Below are positions 1-14,169 of a stretch of DNA of 64,000 nt, piece by piece. Each line of letters opens with the position of its first letter. The first letter of the stretch is position 1. This stretch comes from Penelope pileata (Eukaryota; Chordata; Aves; Galliformes; Cracidae). The DNA is taken from positions 599,295 to 663,294 of the forward strand of contig WBMW01004965.1 in NCBI GenBank assembly GCA_013396635.1. Direction: 5' to 3'. The translations under genes and the position numbers were made by a program. The notes under the pieces are model-generated. The model searched no databases. It saw nothing but the letters and a program-made list of their open reading frames with translations, and was not told where the DNA came from.

Positions 1-3000
1 TGCCTGTATTTGGAAAGTCAACTACATCTCAGAATTCCAGGGTTTTTCTAGCTTTTTTTTTTTCCATGCCAACAATCAGTTCTCTTGAAGGCAGCTTTTT
101 GGAATTCCCATGGCAAATCTTCCAATTATCCAGCTAGATTGTATCTTCTTAAGGCTGCTTGCAAAATCAAAACAGAAATAGTTAAGTTTCAAAAGAATAT
201 GTCCAGTCTAATCAAATGAACTGTAAGAGTAAGAGGGAGGCAAACTGGGAGGATTTAATAATCTCAGAATCTGTATAAAACATTATTTACAGCTTAAGGT
301 CTACACAATGCTTGAGCTTTAAATGTAAGTTCTTCCCATCCTTAATGGTGCATGTAAAGGAGAACAAGAGAGAAATGTTACCAGTCAAGGACAAAACTGT
401 AAAATAATGAGCAGAAGAAGAATGAAATTAAAGTACTAGGGGCCAAGGGAGGCTGAGTGGGAGTTCATTTTCATACATGATTGGTCTATACTTGAAAAAA
501 GACACCCTCCTCATCCTTAAATGAGATGTTATTTGAGCATAAATAACAGTCTCATGACAAATATGCTGCTATTTCCAACGGAGTTTTTACACTGCAAAAC
601 CACAACATTCTCAGCCCTGATGTCCCTCAGATAAAACAATACGGCTGGTGGCTGTGAATCAGCACTTCAAAACTAACCTTTGAAAACAGCAACATGTTCA
701 GGTTGAGGACAAATGGAGGAGACAGAGAGCTGCTGTTTGTAGAGCTTTGCAAAAATAGACCCCACCTTTCTTGCTTGGAAACATGCTGTAACAATGGACA
801 ACTGTTTTCTCTCTGTGTGGGTAGCTCCATGCAGGTACCTCCAAGGACTGTGGGGTCCTTCGCGTTCAGTCTCTCTCAGGCTGAGCTGTCACTAAAATCC
901 AGAGCAGTGAAACACCAAAACCCTCCTGGATGCTTGAGCCTTGGATTATTTTACCTTTCAAAAATAACAAAAGGCTCTGACCAGAAATCTAAAAGAGTTC
1001 TTGCATTTTTTGGAGCTCATGGAAGGCAGTGGGTGATCCTCAACAGAGAAGTGGGGTGACAGGGGAATGACAACATAGAGACTACCTCAGCCCCAACCTG
1101 AGGACGAAGGGTGCACGAGAATGAACAGCTAGGCCTACCCAAGGACTCTGCGTGCCAAAAAGAGCACTCCTCCTTTCCCAAACCATTTGCAGCCACATGG
1201 CCATGTTCCCTCTCCTGTGCTGACCCTTCCACTCATCTGAGGAGCATAAGGACTGATACAGGGCGAGAGCATGGGGCAGGAAAGCAGAGGGCCTGGGAGG
1301 GAGAGCAATCACACTGGAACAGACCCGCCCTGGTTGGTGGCACCCAAAGGAGCAGGCCAGCCAGGCAGCAAAGGTTTCAGGACAGCAAATGACACCTCAC
1401 CTTAAGCAGGAAGCTCATTTCCCGCCACAGCCAGGGAGGAAAAACAGGCTCTTAACTACGTGGGAACATCCCCTCCACCTTTGTTTCTGATTCCACTGTT
1501 TCCTAGTGTAACACACGTAAACAACAAGCATTGAAATTTAGAGGTGCCACCGAATGGAAGTAGAAGAAGCTTTTAGCCTCAGCACAGACCCCAGTGCTGC
1601 TGTGAAGACTGGGAAGACCTTGCGCTGGTGCGTGGCATTCACGTTTTCATATGGCTTTTAAGGGCCTTGTCTATAGCTCAGGGAAATTCCTGGTGACCTT
1701 TTTGAGCTCTTCCCAAAAATAAAAAAAAATAAGGAAGAAAGAAAATAAAAAGCAGAAATAAACAACTGGACATTGTGCTTCTCAGAGGGATTATTGGAAA
1801 ATGAGAAAGTGATCCAGAGGCATGAGCTGTACAAGCACCCCACCAGAGCTACCCTTGCAGCAAAACCCCTGAGGCAGAGTCCAGATGAGATACATTCAGG
1901 ATGCAAAATTCAAACCCTTTGGAACTAGGCAGAAAAGAGGATCAAGGGGCAAGCCTACATCTGGGTGCATCTGCAAAAGCCCATGTTTTTGTTAAATCTG
2001 AACAAACCTTTGATCCAAACATCTCCACTTTTGGGGGATTCCAAGCTGGAGTGAAAGCCCAGCAGTTTCACCCTAGCTTGAAACACAGCCTCACACCTTT
2101 GATTTCTAAGGACAGATCATTTTTCTTGGGGTGGGGCACACAGACAGCAATGGATACCTCATGTCTGGTTCAGACAGACCAACCAAAGGGTTTAAGTGGA
2201 CACACACACACTACCAGCAGCATAAGATAGGATTTAGTGCAAGGAAATCAAACTCTTTCTGCCCCACCTCCTGAGCTTATCCTTTAAAGACCAGTCCTGT
2301 GCTCACAGCTGGAGTTTATGTGAGTCCTGCCTAATTAATTAAGTGTAGCCAGCGCCTTTCTCCCCTAAATTCCAACAGAAGCAATTAGAAAGCAGATACT
2401 TCACACATAACAGCTGGTCCATTTAACACCCTTCCCAAGCTATTTGCTCCCCTCCCCCAGGCAACCCATATCCTTCTTTTCCATCCTTTCGTGTAATGGA
2501 GAAGGAGGATAAAATCAAGGTACCAAAACCAGGGACAGCAGATAACCATTTTCTTATTAAAAATTATCTCGTGTAGCACTGAAGGTAGAGGAGTGTTGTT
2601 GAGAGCACACTTTTGAGCAAGGAATTGTAACATTCACTAACAGATGGGAGAAAGTACCTTGGCTGTCTATTGTGTCCTCCTTAAAAGGGGATCTGTATCA
2701 AAGTAGCAGCATATTTTCTTCACCACGGGCTGTTGATGTCATTAGAGCAAGTCTCACTTTTATTTAATGCCAGAGTTAAGAGTCACATAAAATTGGCACA
2801 GGTGAAGGCACCAGGCCCATTAAGTTGTGCAACGTGACCCTCTGGGAATTTTTTGAATGTTCATGTACCTCCGATTTATTTATGCTTAGACAAGTCAACC
2901 CAGAGTCTCTCCTCCCTTTTTCCCCATCTAAATACAGGCTCAGTTCTGCCATTAGACCTGTAAAAAACCTACTCAATCCAAATGATATTTCCTCCACTTT

Positions 3001-3504
3001 CAGAGAAGAGCTTTTTAAGGGAAACAAAGTTAAGAGTAGTGGAGATTAATTTGCTTCTGCAAGACACTTCTGAAGCAGGGAAGTAATTCCATGTATTTCA
3101 GGCACAGGGGCTCTCAAAAATCACATTTCTCTTCCTAGCATGGCTGGTATTTTTTATGTGTGGATTTTATAGGTAAAATGGAGATCTTGTCCTAAACAGG
3201 GTATTTAGTCATGAAATTGAAAGGAATAATAACACAAGAGTATACAGCCGAAGTACTCCAGTGCTGTGAGATTTTTCTGGTAGATGATTTCCCACTGATC
3301 TTGAAATTAGGCATAGCGAGGACATCTTCATTTATAATATGGGGAAGATTTAGCTCCAGCTGTAAACTTCCTGTTTCCTCCCTCAAAGCGTGTTGGAGAG
3401 GCTCCTATTGCAGCCAAGTCCCCAGATATCTGCCATTTTTTAATCAAATTTTCAGGAATCTTGCACCACTAACATACTCTTCAGAAGCATGATGAAGCAC
3501 CTAA
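1..3504. other. Non-coding DNA, no gene recognised
   Basis: Short open frames only (the longest is 121 codons at 694-1059), with no domain likeness and no coherent splice pattern. It contains a small T run (53-63) and a CA stretch near 2200. Confidence 0.6.
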
Positions 3505-3615
3505 TACTTATGTTACAGACAGGGAGAACAAGTTAGGAGGGATTAAGTGATCTGCCCAGCTTCCCACAAGACAACAGAGGTGTGGCTAGAAATCAAAACT
3601 CCCAACTTTCAGTCT
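3505..3615 (+). repeat. MIR/CORE-SINE-like relic
   Basis: TTACAGACAGGGAGAAC, then GATTAAGTGATCTGCCCAGC, a CACAAGACAACAGAG segment and TGGCTAGAAATCAAAACTCCCA follow the order of a MIR-type SINE core and tail (acquired by eye, diverged). This is an ancient repeat with no function implied. Confidence 0.55.
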
Positions 3616-3839
3616 TTGCTGTTATACTAATTTGCTTTTACACTTTCCTGAAAATAAATAAATTAATTAAATAATCATCATTTCAGTAACATGTTTGGTG
3701 GTAACTAGTATGCACACTCCTAATCAAACAGACCAGTGTATTCTAGAAACTGTTGCAGCTAGTTAGTCAGATGGACCCTTTTCTTCTCCTGGATCTTTCC
3801 AGAAGGAGAAAAATGAAAGAGAAGGGCAGTCCTTTATAA

Positions 3840-4560
3840 TTGCAAAGGCTTCAGCTAATGAAAGCAGAAATGGCATTTCGTATTTTGGCAGTTAGTAGTA
3901 AACACTATTATTAAATCTATAATAAGATCAGCTAATGTTGTATGAAATATTAGTGATGTCTGAGCATAAAATAGTGCCCTCATCTCTTTAGTTAAAATTA
4001 CAAAATGATTAACAGCCCAATTAAAAACATTTTTGTTTTTGACATGATAAATTATACTTTATCTACCTAGCTGTAGATGTAATTGATTATTTTATCCGTT
4101 TGCTGTTGGCTGTCATTGAAAAAGACAGATACCACTGGTTTCTGGCCTCTCTCCCGCTGAGAGAAAGAACAAATCCTGCTATTAACGACAGACAGCATCA
4201 TTATGAAAAAATTCCATTTGCCACTAGGCAACATAGCCGAGTTCCAGTAATTATTGTATTAGTCAAGCTGTTGAGAAGTTCCATAAAATTGAGAGAGTTT
4301 TTAAGGAGCATTCAACATTATTTGGCAACTTTTGTGATGTAACAATTAAAACCATGCTCCAGGCACCAAAATGTGCAACAGATTGCCAAAATCAGATAAA
4401 ACCCTAGAGGGCCCCTGACTTGCAAAGAGAAAAAAAAATCAAACTGTTTACTTTTAGGATCAGACATTCATCAACATTTGGCTTTTGTTTCAGCCAGTGT
4501 CAGATAATAACAGCAACACGTTTTTAGTTGGCTTCTAACAAAACTCCACACAGTTTGATG
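3840..4560. promoter_or_regulatory. Candidate conserved non-coding element
   Basis: A repeat-free AT-rich block dense in homeodomain-type cores (GTAATTGATTA at 4079-4089, AATTAAAA, CAGCTAATG). It also has phrases such as GCTGTTGGCTGTCATTG and a clean 243-nt open frame at 4100-4342 with no protein likeness. The texture is that of deeply conserved developmental enhancers. No alignment was possible, so this is pattern-based. Confidence 0.3.
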
Positions 4561-7189
4561 TCAGGCCTCTGAGAGTTAGCTGGGGCTGACACTAGCCTCT
4601 CCTCAGGAGAGGGAAATCTTATGGAGAGCTGATGCTACCAACCTTGCTTAGTAGATCAGACACCTGGGAGCACTCAGCAGTACCTTCTGGAGTGAATCAC
4701 CATTCCCTAACAGTGAACATGAGGAAATGACTGGAGAGAAGTACAAGTTATTCTTTCCTTTCACATCTAAGGGCTGAGCCAGGCAACACCTCAGACTGTC
4801 ACGGCTCCAGGGGATAAAGCTGGAGTCTCCTGTCCATATACCCTATTAACCTGTCAGAGAACTGTTGGAAAAAAAAAAAATCACACTTTAAAACTGCTAA
4901 GGGAAATTGCTACTGAACCAAGTTATGGCCAAGTTTACCATCTAACTACTTCTTTATTGAGCGGTGTTGAGGAATAATGATTTACAGTACCAGATTACCA
5001 GTACCAGTCTTCTGCAGCAGAAGGTGAAGTCAGGTACAAAACACAGACCTTATCTAACCTAACACTGTAAGAGTCACTTCAAGAGCACATCTATTTGTAA
5101 AGAAGTTATAAAAGGTATTGATCTCCCTTCAAACAACAGTATGCCCAAGTCAGCAAGTCTCCACATATAAGAAAATTTTGATGAGAGAAGTAGATTCCAG
5201 GGAAGTCAAAGGGAGCTGAGATCTGAACATGGGACAAGGATCCAGAATACTGCTGTTGCTGCTAGGGAACGGCAATAAGGCAGGTTTTAGCACTAGGATC
5301 CTGCCAGTCTCCACCTGGAACATGCTGTACCAAGTAGGACAGATGAAAAGATACAATAGAGCCTGCCATAATGGGGCCTTTCATCACACAGCTTCTATAC
5401 TGGAAAACACTGCCAATTGTTAGAGCCTGCTATTTAATAAAAGAACAAACCCAGAACCCTAAGCAATCAATGGCTTCTACCTGATTTAAATGGGAACAGC
5501 AGCACGCAGCACTACAGGCCAATGGCCAGCCACCTGTGGTGCTTGGGCAGCTCGTGAACCATATTATATTTGCAGGGCAAAAGCTCAGACTTGTGAGAGA
5601 GAGGGTATTTGAAAGAAAAGCTGCTCCTCTCTCCCTGCTCTGAGACCCATCTTGCTACTATGCAAGGCAGGTGTGCCTGAGTCCCAGTAAATGTTGTAAA
5701 ATACAGCCACATTTTTGAGCACATTTAACTTCTAGCTTGTGTCTAGCAATTGCTAGGGTGTGGTGAGATGTGTAGCTATAGAAGCATAAACCCCTCAATA
5801 ACTAACCAGCTACTTTATGGGAGCGGGAAACAGCACAGCCTTGCAGTTTTCCTCAGCAGAGGTGAAGCATATATTGTGATAGTATTCAATTTTCTTGCCT
5901 AATAGAGCATTTGGAGCTGTCATTTGAAGTGAGGCATCCTAAGTCAGCTCAAGAACGTAGGTCTGTATCTGTTAGTGTTGAAAATGAATCATTTCATCTC
6001 TTATTCTTGAATTACATGAGTTAATTGTGCCAAATTTTCAACATATTAGATTAGTGCCAGATGAAGGTTTAGATTTTTTTAAAGTATATTCTTTATCAGC
6101 ATTAAAACTTCCATTATTAAAAGAATTATGTTACAACATACATGTGTGAGATCCATTTAAAAAATCATCTGAAAAAGCTAGGTTTCTAATATTTATGTTA
6201 GTCCTTTTGGCTTACAGTTCATCTGAGCCATCAGTGAGTAAAATATAAACTCCAGCACAAAGCAAAGAGAACTCAGTGATAAAAAGGGGAGGGTGGAACA
6301 GATGGACAATACAGCATTTGCAGGTATTATCGAGAACAAGACACTCACTGGAAAAAATGATATATTGAAATTTTGGGCATTTTGGATCAAGGGCTACGTA
6401 GAAGGCTGATTGAGCCAACTCCTCATAGACCACTCCTACAGTTTCCCTGTGGACCGTAGGAACAAGCCTGCACAATTCAACCGGTTTCCATGCCAGCTCG
6501 TGCTGTTGAGGCTGTAGTTTGTAGGTGCTTGCATCTTCCCCAGTTGTGCCAGCTGGCTGGCGTTGCTGTTCAGAAGGATGCCAGATGGCTAGTGCTTTAA
6601 CCAAGCTGGTTTCCAAGTGACTGATTTTTTACCTGCCAATTTAATTAAAATAAAATGTACATGAAAAAGTCACAAGTTTATCACCTGCTAACACACACCA
6701 TTGGATGTCTCTCGGTCAATCAGCATGCAGCAGACAGCCACAGACGTCTCTTCCACACCACCCGTATCCAGAAGGAAAAAAAACAGTCCATCTGCTAAAG
6801 CTATTAGCTCAAAGCTACCAATTCCTATTTACAGGATCCAGTGCCCTCTACTGAGGAGAACAAAAAAAAAAGCATTAATGTTTCCCAGGCCCTGCAAAGT
6901 TACTGTTAAGGTACAACAGTATTAGACCTGAATGGCTGGAAGGCTGTCCCTCCCTTGCATGCACACACATGCACCCATTGCTCCATCTGCCATCAATGTT
7001 TCCAGGTTATTGCAAAACAACACATGGAAAGTATCGAGGAACTTGCAATGACTACAGAGCTGTCATAAGAGTAACATGTCACTTTCTGGAAGGGGAAATC
7101 CATGTGGACATATGGTAGTCGTGAAAGGAGCTGGACTAGCAACCTTGGCAGGCTGAAGTCGAACAGAAATGTTGCTGCTTTGCCTTGAT
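4561..7189. other. Non-coding DNA, no gene recognised
   Basis: No repeat family or exon seen. The 134-codon minus frame at 6212-6616 has no familiar motif and no conserved neighbour exon. Confidence 0.55.
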
Positions 7190-7335
7190 CTTTATTTACA
7201 ATGAACGCCTCGGCTCCAGCTCAGCGTTTTATCTGGGAGCAGCCGCCGGCGTTTCTGTGACCATGTTCCGTCTCATTGGTGCACTGACATATTTACATGC
7301 GGGCCGGGGCCCGGGCAGCTGTGAATAAGAGGCCG
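7190..7335. promoter_or_regulatory. Isolated GC-rich block in gene-poor DNA
   Basis: About 140 bp with several CpGs (CAGCCGCCGGCGTTTC, GCGGGCCGGGGCCCGGGC) standing alone in AT-rich sequence. It contains the palindrome-like CGGGGCCCGGG and an octamer-like ATTTACATGC. It could be a distal regulatory element or an orphan mini-CpG island. No gene start is visible next to it. Confidence 0.3.
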
Positions 7336-9049
7336 TATATCAAGAGAGGAAAAAGGGATGCAAAGATGAATTTTATGAAATATTTTCCATTTTTCTTTGA
7401 CTTGGTTGTGCATTTTGCTACAGCCCATTGGGCACTCACTCAGCACTTGGACACTTTGCTCCATGCAGTCTCGCCTACATTTCTAGTTGTGTCTACATGC
7501 CAAGCCTTGCACAGTACCTAAGGCAGCCTACAGGGAAAAGGAGATTTAAAAACAGAAAAAGGTGGGTGAGAGGGAAATTTTTCTGCTTTTCAATGGCATT
7601 TGATTCTGTGAAATAGAACGATGTCTTGAAAGTCACCAAACAGTCTTGTCTGATTCCCACATGACACAGGCTGTTGCGTTTTACTTCTAACTGCCACAGT
7701 GAGAGAAATTATTTCCACTACTTTTTGTGAGAAAAAAACAATCACGTCCTTTTGCAATTTAGGGAGGTCATATCACCTTTAACTTCTTTGGGCAATGGAA
7801 AGGGTTAATTCCTTACTGTGATGACTAATCCTCTCCTTTTTCCCCATGGCTGACTGGTAGTTTAGATGTGTTGACTCTGTTTAAAAAGACAAGCTTTGGA
7901 CATAATATTAATGATATTGTGTGTGTAATAACATTAGAAAACAAACACAGAGGCACCTGGGGAATCTGAAGGCATCTTCTGGCCTTTCTGGGCAGACAGC
8001 ACAGAGCAGCCCTCTGACATTTCCATGTGGAAAAACATTACCTAGCAGAACAGAGTTTACTTTGAGTGACCCTCTTGCCTTCCAAACAATGAAAAGTCAA
8101 GACCATTGTAAAGCTGAAAACTTGTTTCATAAGAACAGGCCATCATTCAACTAGCTGAAGAGGGGGGGAAAAAAAGGAATCCAGAGAAACAATTGGAAAG
8201 AAAAACTGGACATTTGAATGGAATAACTGCTGGTGTCTTTTCTCTGGCGTTGATAACCTAACAAAGGGTGTGAGAGTTTTTTCCCTTATTTTTTGCAAGG
8301 TGAAGATGGAGAGAGAGCACTAGTTGTTTATTCTTCTTAAAGCCACACTAGCACAAAAAAGTCACTGCAAATACTTATACAAGCTCAGGTTCACTTGACT
8401 GGGATGCAAGAACTACGTGCTCCCCTGATAGCCTATGTGAGATCCAAAACAGCACACGGAAGTGCTTATTTCCTTCTGCTGTCTGTTTAGGAGATCTGGG
8501 GGACAGAAGCATAATTCCAATTACATTACCTTGATACTGTCTGAAAGCTAGGTAGGCCCAGCCAATCGGCTGCAGATGCTACTACCACAGATGCATACAA
8601 GGCCTTGATACAAGTCTCACTTCAAACACTTGTTATGTTTTGGGTAGATGTCCCATCCACATAGTCTTAGTATAAGCAGAATACACAAGATGTCCTACTG
8701 CTGCCAAACCACAGATTTTCCTGGTACAACTATGCGTGCTTCAATGGAGCTGAATCAAGGCAATCTTACCTTGGATAAAGTGCCAGCAGGTCCCAGGATG
8801 ACACCTTCCCCATTTACTGGAACACTCGTCAGCACTGTTGAAAAACCTTCTCAGATGGTTCCTTGGAACTCTTTTCTCTGAACAGTTTCATTAGTTCTAC
8901 TGGAGCAGCTGAAGTTACCAGTGGAAAGGGGTAATGGAGGTCCTCAAGCATGTCCATAGTTCAGCAGGAGCCTGACAGAGGAAAAAGCAGCACCATTTTT
9001 AATAGGTACTTCTACACCCTTTGCCATTAACACACGATCACCACTTCAA

Positions 9050-9120
9050 GCTAAGATGTGGAGATCATTTAGTGACTCACCCAAGATCACACAGATGGTG
9101 TTTGCATCAAGAATTTGACC
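9050..9120 (+). repeat. MIR/CORE-SINE-like relic
   Basis: TTTAGTGACTCACCCAAGATCACACAG is split here as TTTAGTGACTCACCC and AAGATCACACAG. It is followed by an AATTTGACCCACGAAG segment, again in the order of a MIR-type tail. Short and diverged. Confidence 0.5.
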
Positions 9121-10016
9121 CACGAAGCCACCTGACACCTTTGGATTGTTCATTGAGGATTAGACTGTGTTTAGGAGTCCATTCTTATATGTAAGTGTAG
9201 GATTTGGAGCCATGAATTAAATAGTGAGGAATTTGTCGCATCTCTGTTCAAAGCAGGCTAACATTTCATGTAAGGAATTACATGCTTCAGACAGTTGGAA
9301 TCATCTTCTGCACAATAATTTAAGCTTACTTGGTCTGTTTTATTCTGATTTAAATTTTTATTGGAAATATAAATACCTATGTCGGTCACCAAACCAAATA
9401 AAACAAACATATTGAGTAGGGTCTATTATGGACTAATATGGAAACAAATAATCTGCAAGTCTGGTTTTATTTATAAGCTTATTTGAGTTTTTACTCTAGG
9501 CTCATATTAATCGGGCTTGTGGTTTCCACATCTGTACTGCTGATGCCCAGTGCAGACAGCATGCCAAGTGAGACCTGGGCATCCTCCAAGCTATAAATGG
9601 AAAACATATGCTTCAACTCTAGCTACCTCAAGACAAGCAGGGCAAGTAACCTACCAAATAACCACAGCGGGTGCAGCAGGCAAAGCAAAACTCTGGGGAA
9701 CTTTCTGAGGTGCCTGCTTGAAAGCTTCTTGCTTCTGACTTGCTCCAGGGGCAGCCAGACTGCCGCCTGTATTGTATTTGCTTCTCTCTGATGATCAAGA
9801 GATACCAATTCCCTTTGTAGTCTCCCTTTCCTCTAGTTGTAGCTAGAAATTCACAGACTGGACCAGTTAGTTCCCAGTGTCAACTAGTAATACATATTCT
9901 AGAGGAAAATGGAAGAACTCTTGCAGATGATGGCAATGCAGTATGAATTCTTTCCAGAACCCTTGATTATTTTTAATATTTATAAAAAGCATTCTGAACA
10001 TTCATGAGAGCCATAA

Positions 10017-10030
10017 ATATATATATATAT
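10017..10030 (+). repeat. Short AT microsatellite
   Basis: Seven AT units within an AT-rich stretch. Confidence 0.85.
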
Positions 10031-13000
10031 AAATGCCCATGCCCCTTGTCAAGCCAAAATGGATCCAGCTGTTCTGTGGTGCTGGTCTCTGATTGCAGAG
10101 AATCCCTGTATTAATGAAAGATGTATAAAGAGAATCCCAAACTAGAAATATGATCTCTGCTAAAGACTGCTTAAATCAACTATTAGAGAGTATTTCAGGG
10201 AAGGACATGAATATAAAGCTGATTCTCAATGCAGCTGAGATCCAGTCCTGAGAACCCATCTCCATGAGGAAATGTGTACGTGTATTGCCTGCAGACACTT
10301 CTCAGGGCAAGCGGCTTACAGACACACTTTGCTTTGTTCAGGTACAACATCTCCCAAGTTCTGTGCAAGTATAATTGCATCACTGCAAACTCAACCTGTA
10401 GGGTCCAGCAGAAACACAGCACAATATGAATACCAGGCCTGCTTCCTTTTTGGGCGAAGGAGGAAGGCCAGTACATGAGCTGTAGCAAAATGACATATGA
10501 GCATAGTGGGCAAAAAAGGAAGCAGTATTGCTGGTGTAAATACTAGAAATTTGGCAAAGGCAGTCAATTTTTCTCCCTATATACCCTATGATGTTCATCC
10601 AGCAGCCTTTGCCACCTGTAGCAATCATCACTTCCCTGAAGATTTCAACAAAAGTGACACAAAGCAGTGCTGTACTTTTTTTTTTTTCCAAGTTACATCT
10701 ATACATGCTGTTCATACAGAAATGTTACAATTCATTTTAAGACTGCAGAGCAGGGTAGGGAGGGATATCAGAAGAGAGAAAAAATTAACAACACCTCAGT
10801 GCCCCAGTCATGTTAAAGGGAATCACGCTGTCATCCATCATTCTCCTTCTCAAAGGACTGCTTAGCCCAACATGGCTGCTCCAATAGCTCCCACGCAGAT
10901 GCAATTGTTATGAAACTCAGATGTCAAAAGAGAAGTGTCTGATAACAGAAGGGCAGATCTGTCATCGGCACAGAAGCAGTCTTTCCTCGTCGCAGTAACT
11001 AAAGAAAAGAAGGTGCAATTAACAATTAGCTTTGGTAAAAGAAGACAAAACCCTTAAAACAGTTATTGCTGCAGGAAATCAAGCCACAGGCTTAGGAATT
11101 AATGGTTCAAAGTCTCGATTCCTGCCTTGCTAGATACACTGTAAGATGAAAGAGAGAGTGAATTTCTTTTGCCATTTCATTTTAGCTAGCTAAGAACCGA
11201 GGTTTAGCCATAGAAAAAGGCCAGTCTTACAATAGCTACAGGAAATGAGAATAGCTTTGCAGGATTTTCAAGCAAATCCAGCACACCTTCAGCTTGCATT
11301 TTAGGCACAAAGTTCAGGCTTCTCACCTCAGAAAACAAAATGGAAGTGTTTCAGTGGGTGCTTCACTATCTTCTCTGCCCTTCTCCCTTTCACAGCTCCC
11401 TAGCTTCTCAAGTTAGAATCAAATTTACGAAGAGCTCTTGGTGTATCAAACTTCCATGACCTCTGAACTGCATACGCCTTCTGCCAAACTTGGTTAATGG
11501 ACCTGGAAAAATAGACACAGAAACTAAGATTAGAAAGGTCATACCAGTAACACTGTATATATATGTAATCTGAAGGCTTATATACATTGTTTGATTCTAA
11601 TCAACTCTCTTAAATACTGCTGTGTTTGCAGCCCTGGCAACAAACTAAGAAACTGCGTCCCCAGCAGTGTCCAAACTATGCTGTTTGTTGCACCTGGGCA
11701 AAACTAGGTGGAATCTTGCTGGTCTCCAAAAGCTCAAGAGAATACACTGGAGCTATATTCTGTGGCACAGCCTCTTCTCTGATGTATGGCATCTGGGTTA
11801 AACAACACAGCAGCCATGTAAGCCAGCCACAGCACGGATCCACTTGCTGATGCTGAGAAGTTCCTGTAGATGCTTTATACTCAGGCTCAACCCTTTGGGA
11901 CTAACTGCATGCACAACATGGGGTCAAGACACAATAATCCAATATAGGCTTGTCCGAAAGGATGCTCTTTGAGAAAGCTGTTGAATAGTAGTTCAACTAA
12001 GGCAAAGATGAAGGCAGTCACTACTTTTTTTCCCACTGGATTGGGCTTTGTAGAATTTGGTGGAATTAAAGAAATGTAACATACCCCCACATCATCTCTT
12101 TTGTTGCCAGTCGGTACCATGATTCCTGCTATACAGGGAGGGTGAGGGTGGCAAGGAAAAAGCATGATTCAGAGGACACCGTTCCTAGCCACAGGTTACA
12201 TGAAAATTGTCAAGCACTGACTCAGAAGCATGGACTGGATTCTCATCTTTGAAATTTCAGCTATAACTTAGATGTGTTGGACTTCATTTCCAAAAAGAAC
12301 TAGATCCATGTAATTCAGATTAGTGATTCAGATTATGTCTTCCACAAGCCAGTCCTTGGAAAAAAGAAAGTATCTCACTTCATTATTATTTTTTTAAAAC
12401 TAAGCATACAGAAAAATATTTGATTTTGGGTAGCATTCACAGATAAATGTATGTTTAACTATACTGTGTGTGTTGCCCACTTGTCAGATGCAGCTTGGGC
12501 ATGACTCAGTCTGCATCAGTGGTTACAGCTGCAGATTCTCCTGGCGTGAATAGCTATTACAAGTTCCATGAAATGCTGCTGGTAGGATCACATCTGGAGA
12601 TGTGCAAAGAATACTATCAACTAATTCATGCACCAGAAATAGTGCTTTTATGCAAAGAGAAGGCAGATATCTTCCTCTCCCTATGACACACTGCACATGG
12701 ATGGAGACTCTCAAATGACATTAAAGAACTACCTTGTTCTGTGATTTCATAGCCCACAGGTGCAGGAGAACAAATCCAGCACAGCCTATAGGCTTAGATC
12801 AACATCCCTGTACAGCATTGCCAGCTGTTCTTTTCCTCCCCTTCCTGATGGCTTTGGTTCTTCATTTTCCCCTTCTATACTTCTTTTTTTTCCCCTTTTG
12901 TCCATAGCACACTACGTTGCTTGTGCTTGTAATGATTAATTTCACAGCTCACACCTAATTTGACCCTAATAACTTTGGCTGCAAAGAAACAAACGGGACA

Positions 13001-14169
13001 ATTGCTTGTTGATCCAGACAACTTATCACCCCATGAACACAATAAAGGCAGATCTGGTTATCAACAGGGAGATGCCCATTAGTATTTTTACAGGCAGAAT
13101 GCCGGGAGCTCCCTTATCAAGCAGAGAGGGTTGGCATGTACTCCAGACACACAGAGGGGAGGCAGACTGCTTTCAGCCTGCAAGGCCACACAATATGGGA
13201 AGTGGTCCCTTGAAAGAGGAGTGGGAAGAATGACAGATGGTTTGCGCCTGTGCGTTTTTTTAGAGGACACTGGGTTCCTGCCATGGGAACAGGGTGGACA
13301 GTAAAGGCAGTGAACTAGATGTGAAGAGTGACAAAGCAAGTCAGCCACGGACAGCCCGTGGGAGGCCAGAGGAAATGCACCATTAGTCAAAGTTGGAGGA
13401 AAAATAAAATGCGATGACAACTGGGCCATTCATGTACTTCCCCTTCAAGGACTGACCAGACCCGTCACAACTCAAAAGACTCAAGTATCAACTTCTTTTT
13501 CTCTTCATCCAGGCTAATGCGCACCAGCACAGTCTGAGAAACTCCCCTGTCACTTTTATTAATTCTTATCTTGTTGTTCTTGGCTACACTTCACTGGAGT
13601 ACAGTGAGGGAGAGTTCTTCAATCAATAATGCACATCCAGCTGAGCACCCCCTTCTGCTGTTCGTAGACATCAACTCGATAGCTTAAAGCAAGTGCTCAT
13701 CCAACTTATGAACTTGAGAGAGATTAAGACTTCCAGAACTACAAGGCAAGACAATGAGGTGGCCTCAGAAGGCTGTTTAAGCCCCATACACAGACAGTCT
13801 TATCACAGTCTAGGGTAGTTTTTGTGTTTTGAGAATTTGCTACTTGATACAAAAAGAGCTCTAAGTAACCACAGTGACAGTGAAGACAACCTTGCATTTC
13901 ACAAGCATTTTTCATCCAGTGCTCCATTCTACCACTGTCATACAAACTCTGAGGCATTTTTATTACAACTCATGAATCTGATGAATTTTGTCGTTAAGAT
14001 GATGTCCTTCAGAAAGTTCCAGCACAAACGCTCACGAATGATCGTTCTTCAACACTGACTAGTCCACAGCTAAGGAGAAGACTTATTTAGAACTGCCTCT
14101 TCTGATGCTGTGGCATTTCCAGATTTGGAAAGTACAAGTGAGTTAAAAGAAGAGGCAAACAGAAAATGT

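Larger units (their letters stand above)
7336..14169. other. Non-coding DNA, no gene recognised
   Basis: Contains the SINE-like relic at 9050 and the AT microsatellite at 10017. The 122-codon frame at 10497-10865 runs through a T stretch and looks accidental. Overlapping frames on both strands at 10195-10865 argue for chance openness. Confidence 0.55.

Noticed and set aside
4100..4342. 80-codon plus-strand frame
   Set aside because: It lies in the candidate non-coding element and has no protein likeness. The openness is better explained by sequence texture.
6212..6616. 134-codon minus-strand frame, considered as an exon of GNB1L or another downstream gene
   Set aside because: No WD-repeat signature and no supporting neighbour exons. 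It does not resemble GNB1L.
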